Below the pieces are notes generated by a model, which did no database searches, was not told the DNA's origin, and worked only from the letters and a program-made list of their open reading frames with translations. The position numbers and the translations under genes were made by a program. This document shows positions 26,154 to 35,240 of a stretch of DNA of 64,000 nt, piece after piece (the first letter of the stretch is position 1; each line of letters begins with the position of its first letter). Origin of the DNA: Tectiglobus sp965247245 (GTDB lineage: Bacteria > Pseudomonadota > Alphaproteobacteria > Rhizobiales > Hyphomicrobiaceae); contig CBDFGV010000001.1 in the NCBI GenBank assembly GCA_965247245.1, positions 496,001 through 560,000 of the forward strand, in the 5' to 3' direction.

Positions 26154-27029
26154 TCACGCTGGCGATGACAATATTGCGAAAACGATGCCGATGGCGACCC
26201 AGGTCATCCAAAAGCCGCGCCGCCAGCCGATCGCCTCGCCCAGCCAAATCCAGGCTGAAATGGCGGTCACCGCGGCGAACGAAGCGAACCCAATGGTTGC
26301 CCCGATGCGGTCGCCGGCTTGCGAACCAATCAGAAAGCTCCCGAGAGCCAAAGTTTCAAGCATAGATTGTAATATGACGAGAAACGCAACCTGACTGCTC
26401 GTCGGCCAGCTTTGCGATTTGGCGGAGCGGAACTCGGCGAAGAGCAAGCACAAGACCCCACCAAGGGCAAACACGCGGTTGAGATAGAGCGCTTCCATGG
26501 AGCCGAGCGTATCGGCGGCCTCCTGAGCAAGGAACATCCTGACAGCGACCACAACGGCTGCGCCCAACCCAAACAATGCGGTGATCCGCAGATGGTGGGC
26601 ATCATGCGTGTCACCGCCGTGATCGCGGCGCGCCAACATGGCGATGCCGATGAAAACCATGAGGATTGCGATGAGCTGTACCCAAACGAACGGTTGGCCA
26701 GCCAATGCATTGATGGCAACCAGAATAACCGAGAACGAGGAAGCGGCCGGCGAGGCAACGGAGACAGGGCCGCGCGCCAAAGCCGTGTAGAGTAGATACA
26801 GCGCCAGCAGGTTAAGAAGTCCGGATACGGCTGATACGAGCCAGCCATAACCATCCCAGCGGGGCCAATCACCAATTGCCGTCATCCAGACAGTCAATGC
26901 CACTGTCGACAAGCCCATAACGGCAAACAGAAGCACCGACATCGAGACCTGCCGTGCCGTAACGCGGGCAACACAGTCCGAGGTGCCAATGAATGTTGCG
27001 CCAAGTAGGCCCCAGAGAACTCCCGTCAC
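26154..27029 (-). CDS. EamA/DMT superfamily transporter
   Basis: A 291-residue protein with about ten hydrophobic segments in two similar halves, the drug/metabolite transporter EamA layout. First half: VLWGLLGATFIGTSDCVARV. Second half: FAVTAISAWIWLGEAIGWRRGFWM near the C-terminus. Substrate unknown. It lies 49 bases downstream of the uvrB stop, on the same strand. Confidence 0.85.
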   Translation of the reverse strand: MTGVLWGLLGATFIGTSDCVARVTARQVSMSVLLFAVMGLSTVALTVWMTAIGDWPRWDGYGWLVSAVSGLLNLLALYLLYTALARGPVSVASPAASSFSVILVAINALAGQPFVWVQLIAILMVFIGIAMLARRDHGGDTHDAHHLRITALFGLGAAVVVAVRMFLAQEAADTLGSMEALYLNRVFALGGVLCLLFAEFRSAKSQSWPTSSQVAFLVILQSMLETLALGSFLIGSQAGDRIGATIGFASFAAVTAISAWIWLGEAIGWRRGFWMTWVAIGIVFAILSSPA

Positions 27030-27077
27030 GCTACTGCCTGCTGCGGACGAGTACGGGAAGATATTTGGCTTTTGCGA

Positions 27078-29783
27078 TTAAGCACCGGGCCGCCCCGTCT
27101 TGCGCGGCCGCCCTCGGCGCTTCTTCACCTCCGCGCCCGGAACATCGACGGTCTTGGCCGGTTTCACCACGTCACGCATGGGAACCGAGCGCTCCGAACC
27201 CGGTCCCATCTCGCCGGGTTGTGGTTTGCGCGGTCGTGCAGCGGACTTGGGCTGGTTTGCGGCTGCACCATATTTGCGTTGACCAGCGTAACTGCCAGCC
27301 AGGTTCTCGATCGCGGCTTGCTCGGCCAGCGGATCATTGGCGACAGCCAGCTCTGTTTCGCGGAGACGCTTGACTTCATCTCGGAGGCGAGCCGCTTCTT
27401 CAAACTCGAGATCAGCTGCTGCTTCCTTCATCCGCTTCTCAAGATCTTCAATGATCGCTTTGAGATTGTGCCCGATCAGTGGCGCAGCGCCGTCGCCTTC
27501 AGCCAAACCGGCGTCGACGGTGACCCGGTCCTGCTCGTAAATGCTGGACATGACATCGCCGATGGATTTGCGCACGCTTTCCGGCGTAATGCCATTAGCT
27601 TCATTCCAGGCCATTTGCTTTTCGCGTCGACGGTCGGTCTCAGCGATGGCGCGTTCGAGCGACCCCGTCATCTGATCGGCATAAAGGAGCACTTTGCCGT
27701 CCACGTTCCGTGCGGCACGACCAATGGTCTGGATGAGCGACGTCTCCGACCTGAGGAAACCCTCCTTGTCGGCATCGAGTATCGCCACCAGACCGCATTC
27801 CGGAATATCGAGACCTTCGCGCAGCAGGTTGATCCCGATCAGAACGTCAAAGGCACCAAGACGTAAGTCACGAATGATTTCAATTCGCTCAAGCGTGTCG
27901 ATATCAGAGTGCATGTAACGCACACGGATGCCCTGCTCGTGCATGTACTCGGTCAGGTCTTCTGCCATCCGTTTGGTCAAGACGGTCACCAGGGTCCGGT
28001 AGCCGGCCTTTGTTACCTGATGAACCTCGTCGATCAGATCGTCCACCTGCGTCTTGGCGGGCCGGACTTCGACCTCGGGATCGGTCAGACCGGTCGGGCG
28101 GATCACCTGCTCGACAAATGTACCACCGGTCTGCTCTAGCTCCCATCCGCCTGGCGTAGCTGACACGTAAACGGTCTGGGGCCGCATGGCATCCCATTCC
28201 TCGAAGCGCAGCGGCCGGTTGTCGAGGCATGAGGGCAGACGGAAGCCATACTCGGCAAGCGTTGCTTTACGACGGTAGTCACCGCGGAACATGCCGCCGA
28301 TCTGCGGCACGGACACGTGGCTTTCGTCGGCGAAGACAAGCGCGTTGTCCGGCAGGTACTCAAACAGCGTCGGCGGAGGATCGCCGGGATTGCGGCCTGT
28401 GAGATAGCGCGAATAGTTCTCAATGCCGGCACACGACCCCGTGGCCTCCATCATTTCCATGTCGAAATAGGTTCGCTGCTCCAGGCGCTGGGCCTCCAAT
28501 AGTTTACCTGCGCCATGCAGCTCGATAAGGCGTTGCTGCAGCTCTTCTTTGATTTGTTTCATGGCCTGCTGCAGCGTTGGTTTCGGCGTCACGTAGTGTG
28601 AGTTGGCGTAGACTTTGACAAGTTTCAACTCATCGGTCTTCTGTCCCGTTAAAGGATCAAATTCGGTGATGCTCTCGATCTCGTCACCGAACAGCGAAAT
28701 GCGCCAGGCGCGATCTTCAAGGTGGGCCGGGAATAATTCAACGGTATCGCCACGGACTCGGAACGTGCCGCGATGGAAGTTGCCGTCATTGCGTTTGTAT
28801 TGCAGGGCGACGAGGTCAGCTAACAGCTGGCGCTGCGAGATCTGTTCGCCGACTTTGACCGCGAAGGTCATCGCCGTGTAGGTCTCGACCGAGCCGATAC
28901 CATAGATGCAGGAGACTGAGGCGACGATGATGACGTCGTCGCGTTCAAGCAGAGCACGCGTTGCGGCATGGCGCATGCGGTCGATCTGCTCGTTAATGCT
29001 GGCTTCCTTCTCGATGTACGTATCGGTGCGCGGGACATAGGCCTCCGGCTGATAGTAATCGTAGTATGAGACAAAGTACTCGACCGCATTGTCGGGAAAG
29101 AAACTCTTGAACTCACCATAGAGCTGGGCTGCGAGCGTCTTGTTGGGAGCCAGGATCAAGGCCGGGCGCTGGGTCTCGCGAATGATGTGCGCCATCGTGA
29201 ATGTCTTGCCAGACCCGGTGACGCCGAGCAGCACCTGATCGCGCTCATGCGCGTTGACGCCTTCGACGAGTTCGGCAATCGCCTGCGGCTGGTCGCCTTT
29301 GGGCTCAAACTCTGACTCAATCGTGAGTGTTGTGCCGCCTTCACTCTTGTCTGGGCGTTCAGGACGATGCGGAACGAACTCAGGCAGCGTACCGGCCACC
29401 AACGGGTGGCTGGCAATCATCGGCTGGCGCTCCAGCATTTGCTGAGCGTTCTCGGAGCGCTCTTCCGGCCGCGTCAGCAAAGCGTTCAACGCAGCCGAGG
29501 GTGAGAAGTCTTCCGGCCGCGGCGCAACGCTGCGCAGCGCCGGCAGAATGTCTGCCGCACCTGTGTCGAACGCCGTCTGCGGCGCCTCACCAAATCCGCC
29601 TGCCGCCTGTCTCTTGCCGCCGACATTTGGCGTGCCGGCTGCGGTCTCCACCGGTGGCGGTGTTGGTTTGCCGGATTTCCCGCGCGACGGCCGTGGCTTG
29701 GCAACCTTTTTGGCCGGTTTCGCCTTCGAGGCAGCGGACTTCTTGCTCGCTGCTTTCGCAGATACTGACTTGGTCTTGCTCAT
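27078..29783 (-). CDS. uvrB: UvrABC excinuclease subunit B
   Basis: Damage-verification helicase-like subunit of nucleotide excision repair. The 901-residue product has a basic, low-complexity N-terminal extension of about 150 residues (KAASKKSAASKAKPAKK). The helicase-like core follows, with GVTGSGKTFTMA, VSYYDYYQPEAYVPRTDTYIEK, FADESHVS, VSATPGGWE, LREGLDIPE and IGRAARNVDGKV, then the UVR motif (IEDLEKRMKEAAADLEFEEAARLRDEVKRL split over the linker). The tail carries an AT-hook-like KKRRGRPRKTGRP. Extensions of this kind make it far longer than E. coli UvrB (about 670). The frame is open to 29948; ATG 29783 is preferred because the basic extension starts there. Confidence 0.95.
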   Translation of the reverse strand: MSKTKSVSAKAASKKSAASKAKPAKKVAKPRPSRGKSGKPTPPPVETAAGTPNVGGKRQAAGGFGEAPQTAFDTGAADILPALRSVAPRPEDFSPSAALNALLTRPEERSENAQQMLERQPMIASHPLVAGTLPEFVPHRPERPDKSEGGTTLTIESEFEPKGDQPQAIAELVEGVNAHERDQVLLGVTGSGKTFTMAHIIRETQRPALILAPNKTLAAQLYGEFKSFFPDNAVEYFVSYYDYYQPEAYVPRTDTYIEKEASINEQIDRMRHAATRALLERDDVIIVASVSCIYGIGSVETYTAMTFAVKVGEQISQRQLLADLVALQYKRNDGNFHRGTFRVRGDTVELFPAHLEDRAWRISLFGDEIESITEFDPLTGQKTDELKLVKVYANSHYVTPKPTLQQAMKQIKEELQQRLIELHGAGKLLEAQRLEQRTYFDMEMMEATGSCAGIENYSRYLTGRNPGDPPPTLFEYLPDNALVFADESHVSVPQIGGMFRGDYRRKATLAEYGFRLPSCLDNRPLRFEEWDAMRPQTVYVSATPGGWELEQTGGTFVEQVIRPTGLTDPEVEVRPAKTQVDDLIDEVHQVTKAGYRTLVTVLTKRMAEDLTEYMHEQGIRVRYMHSDIDTLERIEIIRDLRLGAFDVLIGINLLREGLDIPECGLVAILDADKEGFLRSETSLIQTIGRAARNVDGKVLLYADQMTGSLERAIAETDRRREKQMAWNEANGITPESVRKSIGDVMSSIYEQDRVTVDAGLAEGDGAAPLIGHNLKAIIEDLEKRMKEAAADLEFEEAARLRDEVKRLRETELAVANDPLAEQAAIENLAGSYAGQRKYGAAANQPKSAARPRKPQPGEMGPGSERSVPMRDVVKPAKTVDVPGAEVKKRRGRPRKTGRPGA

Positions 29784-29994
29784 GCCGGAAATATGGCGCG
29801 GGTGGCCGTCCGGATCAACGGCGAAGCGCACGCTCCACAGGTGATCGCCGAGAGCAATACCGTTCCGGAGGGAACGCGTTCCACTTTCTCGACCAAGCGG
29901 CCGGAACGTGAAGCTTGGTCCACGCCATAAGTTTGGCGTCCGAGTCACGTCTCAGATGGATGCGCCAAGCACTTCCATCCGAAACGATCGGGCT

Positions 29995-30678
29995 CTAGGC
30001 CGCCGCCATCAACTCCCAGGCCCGAGTCTGGCGCCGCTCCAGGTTGGCGCGAAACTCTTCTGGGAAATTATCCGGTACGGCCGACTTAACTTGTTCGTCA
30101 GCAAGGAGAGTATCCGCCCATTTGGAGACCAGCGGATAGTCGCTGAGAAGTCCGGTTTTGAGCACCGCATCCGCGATAGCAAAGCGCTGCAGGAACGGTG
30201 CATAGGCGGCATCCACCAGACTGATGGTAGCACCGTTGAAGTACGGTCCATCGCCATCGCGCTCTCGGCCGATCGCCTCTTCCACCCGATCGAGAACCTT
30301 GCGGGCCGCCGCCAGTTTATCATCCAGATCGTCGTCTGGTTTGGAATAGGTCACGCCGTTGAGGCCAGCCGAGAAGGTCGGCACAAAATCTGTCCAGGCG
30401 CGATTGCGGGCTCGCTTAATCGCGCATTCCGGATGCAGCCGCGGTGCCACCTCCTCATCGAGATACTCGGCGATGGCGTTGGACTCAAACAGCGGCTGCT
30501 CATCAACCAGCAGCACCGGCACTTTGCCATGCGGCGAGATCTTGAGGAACCAATCTGGCTTGTCGCGGAGATTGATGTAAGTGACTTCGAATTCGACATT
30601 TTTAGCACGCATTAGAATCACGGCGCGCTGGACCCATGGTCAGGTAAACGAACTGATCAGATGATATTTTTTGGTCAT
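29995..30678 (-). CDS. Glutathione S-transferase with in-frame TGA, candidate selenoprotein
   Basis: Reading from ATG 30678 gives MTKKYHLISSFT, then TGA (30642-30640, codon 13), then PWVQRAVILMRAKN and an uninterrupted frame to 29995 (227 residues in all). The body is a normal GST: KPDWFLKISPHGKVPVLLVD (thioredoxin-fold strand with cis-proline), FESNAIAEYLDEE, then an all-helical C-terminal domain. In this GST branch (omega/CPxV type) the segment reads CP-W/Y-VQRA, so TGA replaces the catalytic cysteine codon (TGC or TGT). The conserved residues just before and after, the AGGGTGGAG site upstream of ATG 30678, and a SECIS-like stem directly after the TGA favour selenocysteine insertion. Without read-through only the GTG at 30621 could start, which would delete the first strand and active-site motif. 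The alternative is a recent nonsense mutation or sequence error. Confidence 0.72.
30604..30642 (-). promoter_or_regulatory. Candidate bacterial SECIS element after the GST TGA codon
   Basis: On the minus strand, after the TGA (30642-30640) and a 10-base spacer, AGCGCGC (30629-30623) pairs with GCGTGCT (30610-30604): seven pairs, one of them G-U. The loop is CGTGATTCTAAT (30622-30611), 12 bases, with a G at its second position. Distance from TGA to loop is 17 bases. These values lie within the published bacterial SECIS pattern (short stem, loop of 3-14 bases with an early G, 16-37 bases from the UGA). Confidence 0.55.
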
Positions 30679-30827
30679 TGGCTCCACCCTGGACTGGCCT
30701 GATCTGGCCCGGTTTGGATTACGGACGAAATCTTAGGCCTTGGGCCGGCAAAGCTCAACTCTTGCTGGCGCTCGGTCAAGATTGCCCACGCCTTGCCGGT
30801 TTGAACGGCAGTCACCATGTCTGAACG

Positions 30828-31181
30828 GTGAATAAGAATAATTATTCTATTGAACAGAAGCGTGACGTCGGAGAGCGTTCGTCAGTAAACAAAGTGAGTC
30901 GTGTGCATGCGTTCTACGAGGGACTTGTCAGAATGCTTGCCTATCTCGCCATCCTGGGCGCATGCATCGCCGGGTACGCTGGTGTTGCTCCGTGGGCCAT
31001 TGCCGTCTCCGCGATTGCGTTGATGTCGCTGTCCTATGCCGAGCACCACGGCCTCTATCGCAAAGGGCAGGAACTCGGACTCACGGATGTAATGGAGTGG
31101 ACACTGTTGCGCAGTGCATTCAATGCGGTTGTGGCGGCCGGTATGGGGTACGCGGGTGGTTGGATACTTCGTCTATTATGA
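30828..31181 (+). CDS. Hypothetical membrane protein
   Basis: A 117-residue product: polar N-terminus of about 35 residues, then hydrophobic segments (MLAYLAILGACIAGYAGVAPWAIAVSAIALM and FNAVVAAGMGYAGGWILRLL) around a polar linker with histidines (YAEHHGLYRKGQELG). Not recognised. The start is uncertain: the GTG at 30828 lacks a good ribosome binding site, and internal GTGs at codons near 25-30 would trim the polar part. It is divergent from the GST gene. Confidence 0.6.
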   Translation: MNKNNYSIEQKRDVGERSSVNKVSRVHAFYEGLVRMLAYLAILGACIAGYAGVAPWAIAVSAIALMSLSYAEHHGLYRKGQELGLTDVMEWTLLRSAFNAVVAAGMGYAGGWILRLL

Positions 31182-31188
31182 ATGCTCG

Positions 31189-32364
31189 CTAGTCGACAGG
31201 CGTCGGTGGCGGCAAGAGCCAATTTAAATCGTAGTGCCCGTATTTCTCTGCCGACTTGATACGATCGCAGCCTCTTTTGGCTGCCGTGCGAAGCTTCCAG
31301 ATCTTTCTATTGGCAATTCTGCCCAATCCACGTGTTGTGAAGAGCACGTGCTCGTATTGGAGTCGAGCTTCCTGCAGACGCGATGCCTCAAGGACACCAT
31401 GTTCTAATTTGTGGTCTACGAAGGCAGTGAGGTAAAGCATGTCGCCGTGGTCTAGCGCATCCCATCCGTGGAACGGCAAGTAGTCCTTCCGAATATCAAG
31501 CGCACCGGCTGGCGAAACGGTTTCATCCGCTCTCTTTAGCAGTTTTCTCGCTATAAAAGAGCGTGGGCTGGCCACCTGTCCATTGTCGAATTGGTGGAGC
31601 TTTTCACTCTGAATAATGGCAGCACGCCAGCGTCGGCAGTCTGCGATCAATAAATCTCGCTCTCGCTCGTCTGCAAGCGCGTTGGCACGCTGTTCGATCA
31701 ACTCGTACGCAACCAATGCTTCCGCTGCGTGACCTAGTCGGCGAAGCTGATGTGCCTCAAGTCGCTTTGTGGATAGCTGGTCTGAATACCCAGGAATCTG
31801 CAGTGCGGCACGGAAGGAATTCAGAGCATCGATATCGTGCTGTACGCGGCTTTTTGGAGCCCAGGCCGCCGTTGCAATTGCAGAAGACAAAGCACCTTGA
31901 ATTACGTGGGAACTAGCTAGCTGTCGGCGATAGTTGTCAACGAGATTGCGTGATACTGCGATGCGACGCTCCAGCTCTGTCGCTGCATCATTTAGATTCC
32001 GCCGAACGTCATTTTCGATTGGCCCATTGGAGCCTATCTCTTGCCATCGTCTACTGCGTAATACGCGCCGCAAAGGCGCAATGGCGAAAACTGGTGATAC
32101 GGCAGAACCACCAAGGCCAGGTCTTTCAACTGCCTCAAGTATGTATTCTTGTGCATTCGCAAGGCGCCGATCACTCTTGGCTAGATACTCTTGCAGGCGC
32201 TTGTGCATGTTACGTTCGGCTGCGTACCACCAACGCCAGATGCCGAATGCCAAGCCGCCCAGTGCGCCAATCGCCTTGAGCGCGTCCCAATGTGAACTTT
32301 CTGCTATAAGCTCGAGCACTCCGCCCAGCAGAACGCACAGCAAACCCCACTCACCACACTCCAT
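31189..32364 (-). CDS. Hypothetical membrane-anchored helical protein, accessory-looking
   Basis: A 391-residue protein of no recognised family. One or two hydrophobic segments lie at the N-terminus (about 5-45, GALGGLAFGIWRWWYAAERN), followed by a long soluble helical region rich in arginine, leucine and alanine with TPR-like hints (RRLGHAAEALVAYELIEQRA), ending PPPTPVD. No domain motif can be named. Third-position usage looks less G+C-biased than its neighbours by eye, and it lies alone between unrelated small genes, so recent acquisition is possible. It ends eight bases from the end of the convergent gene at 30828. Confidence 0.6.
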   Translation of the reverse strand: MECGEWGLLCVLLGGVLELIAESSHWDALKAIGALGGLAFGIWRWWYAAERNMHKRLQEYLAKSDRRLANAQEYILEAVERPGLGGSAVSPVFAIAPLRRVLRSRRWQEIGSNGPIENDVRRNLNDAATELERRIAVSRNLVDNYRRQLASSHVIQGALSSAIATAAWAPKSRVQHDIDALNSFRAALQIPGYSDQLSTKRLEAHQLRRLGHAAEALVAYELIEQRANALADERERDLLIADCRRWRAAIIQSEKLHQFDNGQVASPRSFIARKLLKRADETVSPAGALDIRKDYLPFHGWDALDHGDMLYLTAFVDHKLEHGVLEASRLQEARLQYEHVLFTTRGLGRIANRKIWKLRTAAKRGCDRIKSAEKYGHYDLNWLLPPPTPVD

Positions 32365-32503
32365 AACACCCGGCCCCGCACACTACGCAAACGATATGCA
32401 TTAACTTTGCATTAACCTTTTGCGATTGTACAGAGCACTGAGTAAAAGTCTTCGATTGTGCGTTGGCTATCGGTACGGCGCGACTAGTGACAATGGCTGC
32501 CGA

Positions 32504-33205
32504 CTACTCACAAGGCCATTGCTTGCCCGGCTTCAGGCCGGCCGGCAGTTTGGTCTTGGCATCGCCGCAGGCCAGATCGAGCTGCACTTGTGAAATCCCT
32601 TTGGCAACCGAGAGGTCCAGTCCTTCGAGGCGGGTGCGGAAGAAGTAGGCGTGTGTGAAATCTGCGCCCTTGACGGACGCGAGCCTGAGGTCCGTGCGAG
32701 CCAGATTGGCGTACTTGATATCGGCGCCATCCAGGTTTGCCGCCGTCAGGTTCGAGCGGCCAAGCTGAGCACCGATCAAGTTGGCATTGCTGAGATCCGC
32801 TGCCTTCAACTCCGCGCGGTAAAGCTCGATCTTGGTGAGATTGGCAGACTTGAGCTTGGCGCCATCCATATAGGCGCGCATGCCGACAGCCTTCTCGAGA
32901 TTGGCACCGCTCAGATCTGCCTGCCGCAGGATTGTCTTTGAGATATCAGCCCGCTTCAAGCGTGCCTTCATCAGCTTGGCATTTTTCATGTTTGTGCGGC
33001 TGAGATTGGTCCGCTCAAAGTTGCCACCGCTGAGGTCTTTGTCCTGGAGATACTTTGCGATCTTGCGACAGCCGGACCAGTCCACCCCGGCGCCAGCGCT
33101 GCTGTTGCAGCCGGCATAGGCGGGAGCGATGAAGAAAGCCGAGGACAGAGCCAGGCCGCAGATCGGCGCCAAGGCAAGGGTGCTCACAGCAATCCGTCGT
33201 TTCAT
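32504..33205 (-). CDS. Exported pentapeptide-repeat protein
   Basis: A 233-residue protein: signal peptide (about 1-31, ending AYA), a short cysteine-containing segment (CNSSAGAGVDWSGC), then about 25 tandem A(D/N)LXX-type pentapeptide repeats (residues 55-205; LSGANLEKA, LSNANLIGA, LDGADIKYA) and a C-terminal pair of cysteines (LACGDAK, WPCE). It should fold as a right-handed quadrilateral beta-helix in the periplasm. Function of this subgroup is unknown. Confidence 0.85.
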   Translation of the reverse strand: MKRRIAVSTLALAPICGLALSSAFFIAPAYAGCNSSAGAGVDWSGCRKIAKYLQDKDLSGGNFERTNLSRTNMKNAKLMKARLKRADISKTILRQADLSGANLEKAVGMRAYMDGAKLKSANLTKIELYRAELKAADLSNANLIGAQLGRSNLTAANLDGADIKYANLARTDLRLASVKGADFTHAYFFRTRLEGLDLSVAKGISQVQLDLACGDAKTKLPAGLKPGKQWPCE

Positions 33206-33410
33206 CTCACGTCCATCCGAAAAATCGTGTCATCGGTCTGTGCCTTTTGGGGCTGATCATTCCATCCTAGCACACCGCGCCGACAGTTGGCGCTGATGTA
33301 ATGGGAGCGAAGTGCCTACCGATAGAGGATGGTTATCGCCATCGCCTCATACAATGCACATTACACTCAAAACTTTGTGTTGGTTTTGCGCTGATCGCAA
33401 CAAGCATAAA

Positions 33411-34316
33411 TTATTGCTGATTTTTGTCGGCGACCGGTGCCCGGCCGCGGTCCAGAACTGCTGGTGCAACTTGGACAATCAGGCTGGCAGCAAACATGAG
33501 GCCGGCACCGATCCAGCCGATTGCAGGTAGCCATTCGCCCAGGAGAATGACCGCGCAGAGCGCGGCAAAAACCGTCTCGGTGCTCACCAGGATTGTGGCC
33601 TCGACGGCCGGCGTGTACTTCATCGCGACGGCCAGCAAAGTAAACGTGAGGGCGCTGGACAAGAGACCGACATAGGCGATCTCAAAGGCAGCATCGGCAA
33701 GGGCCTGGATCGAAATCGTCTCGAATGCAAAGGCACCGATCAGAGAGAGGACGGCGACAACAGCAAACTGGACCGTTGTAAAGCCGATGGGCCGGGCATG
33801 ACGGGCGGAATGTTCAATGACCAGCATGTGTGCCGACCAGAAGATCGCGGAAATGGCCACCAGCCAATCGCCATAGGAGAAGCCGCCAAGCGTGCCGCCA
33901 CCCAGCAGCCATGTTCCAACGAATGCCAAGGCAACCGCGGGCCAGACATAGAACCGTGGTTGGCGGCGCAGTATGGCCCACATCATGAATGGGGTGATCA
34001 CGACGTAGAGCCCGGTCAAGAATCCGGTGTTGGTGACAGTGGCTGTCACCAGGCCGATCTGTTGCAGAATGCCGCCCGTGAAGAAACTCAGGCCGCCGGC
34101 AAGGGAAATGATCCAGAACCCCGTGGCTGGCCCTGTTGCCAGCGATGAGTTTTCGCGCAGCGCCAGAGGTAAGAGCGCCAAGGCCGCGATGATTGAGCGC
34201 GATGCCAGGAAAAGATACGGGCCGATATGGTCCATCGCTGTCTTTTGATAGACAAAGGCGAGACCCCAGATTGCTGCAATGGCAAGCAGCATGATATTGG
34301 CATGGATGCGGCGCAT
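33411..34316 (-). CDS. EamA/DMT superfamily permease
   Basis: A 301-residue ten-span membrane protein. The first EamA half begins NIMLLAIAAIWGLAFVYQKTAM. The second half includes YTPAVEATILVSTETVFAALCAVILLGE, the family's characteristic conserved helix end. It ends in a polar, basic tail (LDRGRAPVADKNQQ). Export of a metabolite is likely; substrate unknown. It is divergent from the TauE/SafE gene. Confidence 0.9.
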   Translation of the reverse strand: MRRIHANIMLLAIAAIWGLAFVYQKTAMDHIGPYLFLASRSIIAALALLPLALRENSSLATGPATGFWIISLAGGLSFFTGGILQQIGLVTATVTNTGFLTGLYVVITPFMMWAILRRQPRFYVWPAVALAFVGTWLLGGGTLGGFSYGDWLVAISAIFWSAHMLVIEHSARHARPIGFTTVQFAVVAVLSLIGAFAFETISIQALADAAFEIAYVGLLSSALTFTLLAVAMKYTPAVEATILVSTETVFAALCAVILLGEWLPAIGWIGAGLMFAASLIVQVAPAVLDRGRAPVADKNQQ

Positions 34317-34449
34317 AGCGGCGACGCATTAGGGAGTTCTCGGTCGCGGCGCAACGCATTTTGTGGTGGCGTGCGAGCGTGCCGCAACGGCCCAAAATCC
34401 CGTGCCAGGGCGCTCGACTGCGTTTGGCGTCAAAAGATTGGAACAAGAA

Positions 34450-35202
34450 TTGGACGCCGAAGGCTTTCTCATCATGGCAACTGCCGCGACCTTTGGCGCG
34501 GCAGTTCAGGCGGCGATCGGTTTTGCCTTCGGGCTGATTGCTGCGCCGGTTCTGCTTGTGACTATGAACTCAAGCTCAGCCATTCAGGTGCTGGTGGTGA
34601 TCCATTTGGTCCAAAGCGCCATGCTGGTGCCAAGGCTCTGGCGTCATGCGCCGCGCAGCCTGCTCATCAAGCTTATTATTGGCAGCCTGTTTGGTTTCCC
34701 TCTCGGTCTCGCTGTCTTCATGGCGTTGGATCTGCGCGCGCTCACACTCACGGTGGGCTTCTCGCTGTTGGCGTTTGCTGCGCTGCTGGCACTACGCGAA
34801 ACAGGCAGGCTGAAGATCGCATCGATCTCCTATCAGGAACTGCCGACCTGGAGCACGTTTGTCACCGGCGTTGCGACGGGATTTCTGACGGCTGTTCTTG
34901 TAATGCCCGGCCCGCCGATTATGGTCCTCAATGCCTGGACCGCGATGGAGAAGGAGCTCAGTCGGGCACTCTCGCTCACATTCTTCGCGTTTTGCTATGT
35001 GATGGTCACGGCGCTGCACGCCACAATGGGAGGCATGCCGTTGTCAGCCTGGATAACGGCCGCAGCTCTTGCACCATTTGTGGTGGTGGGAACCTTGGTC
35101 GGCTCGAAGCTCTCGAGCCGTTTGAGCGAGGGGCGCTTTCGCCTGGCTATACTGGGTGTCGTTGTATTCTCAGGCATCTATGCCATTGCGGCGTCATACT
35201 GA
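34450..35202 (+). CDS. TauE/SafE family permease
   Basis: A 250-residue integral membrane protein with about eight segments. It begins (TTG at 34450) LDAEGFLIMATAATFGAAVQAA, followed by GFAFGLIAAPVLLV, the classical TauE/SafE start; GGAA lies upstream. The frame is open from 34363, but that part is polar and not family-like. Members export sulphite, sulphoacetate or other organosulphur and oxyanions; the substrate cannot be named. Confidence 0.85.
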   Translation: MDAEGFLIMATAATFGAAVQAAIGFAFGLIAAPVLLVTMNSSSAIQVLVVIHLVQSAMLVPRLWRHAPRSLLIKLIIGSLFGFPLGLAVFMALDLRALTLTVGFSLLAFAALLALRETGRLKIASISYQELPTWSTFVTGVATGFLTAVLVMPGPPIMVLNAWTAMEKELSRALSLTFFAFCYVMVTALHATMGGMPLSAWITAAALAPFVVVGTLVGSKLSSRLSEGRFRLAILGVVVFSGIYAIAASY

Positions 35203-35240
35203 ATGAAAGGCGCAATGGCTGTTGCGTGGAGGTATGGCGC

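Noticed and set aside
29861..29882. LexA-type box before uvrB
   Set aside because: GTTCCGGAGGGAACGCGTTCC contains palindromes but not the alphaproteobacterial GTTC-N7-GTTC direct repeat, so it is not called.
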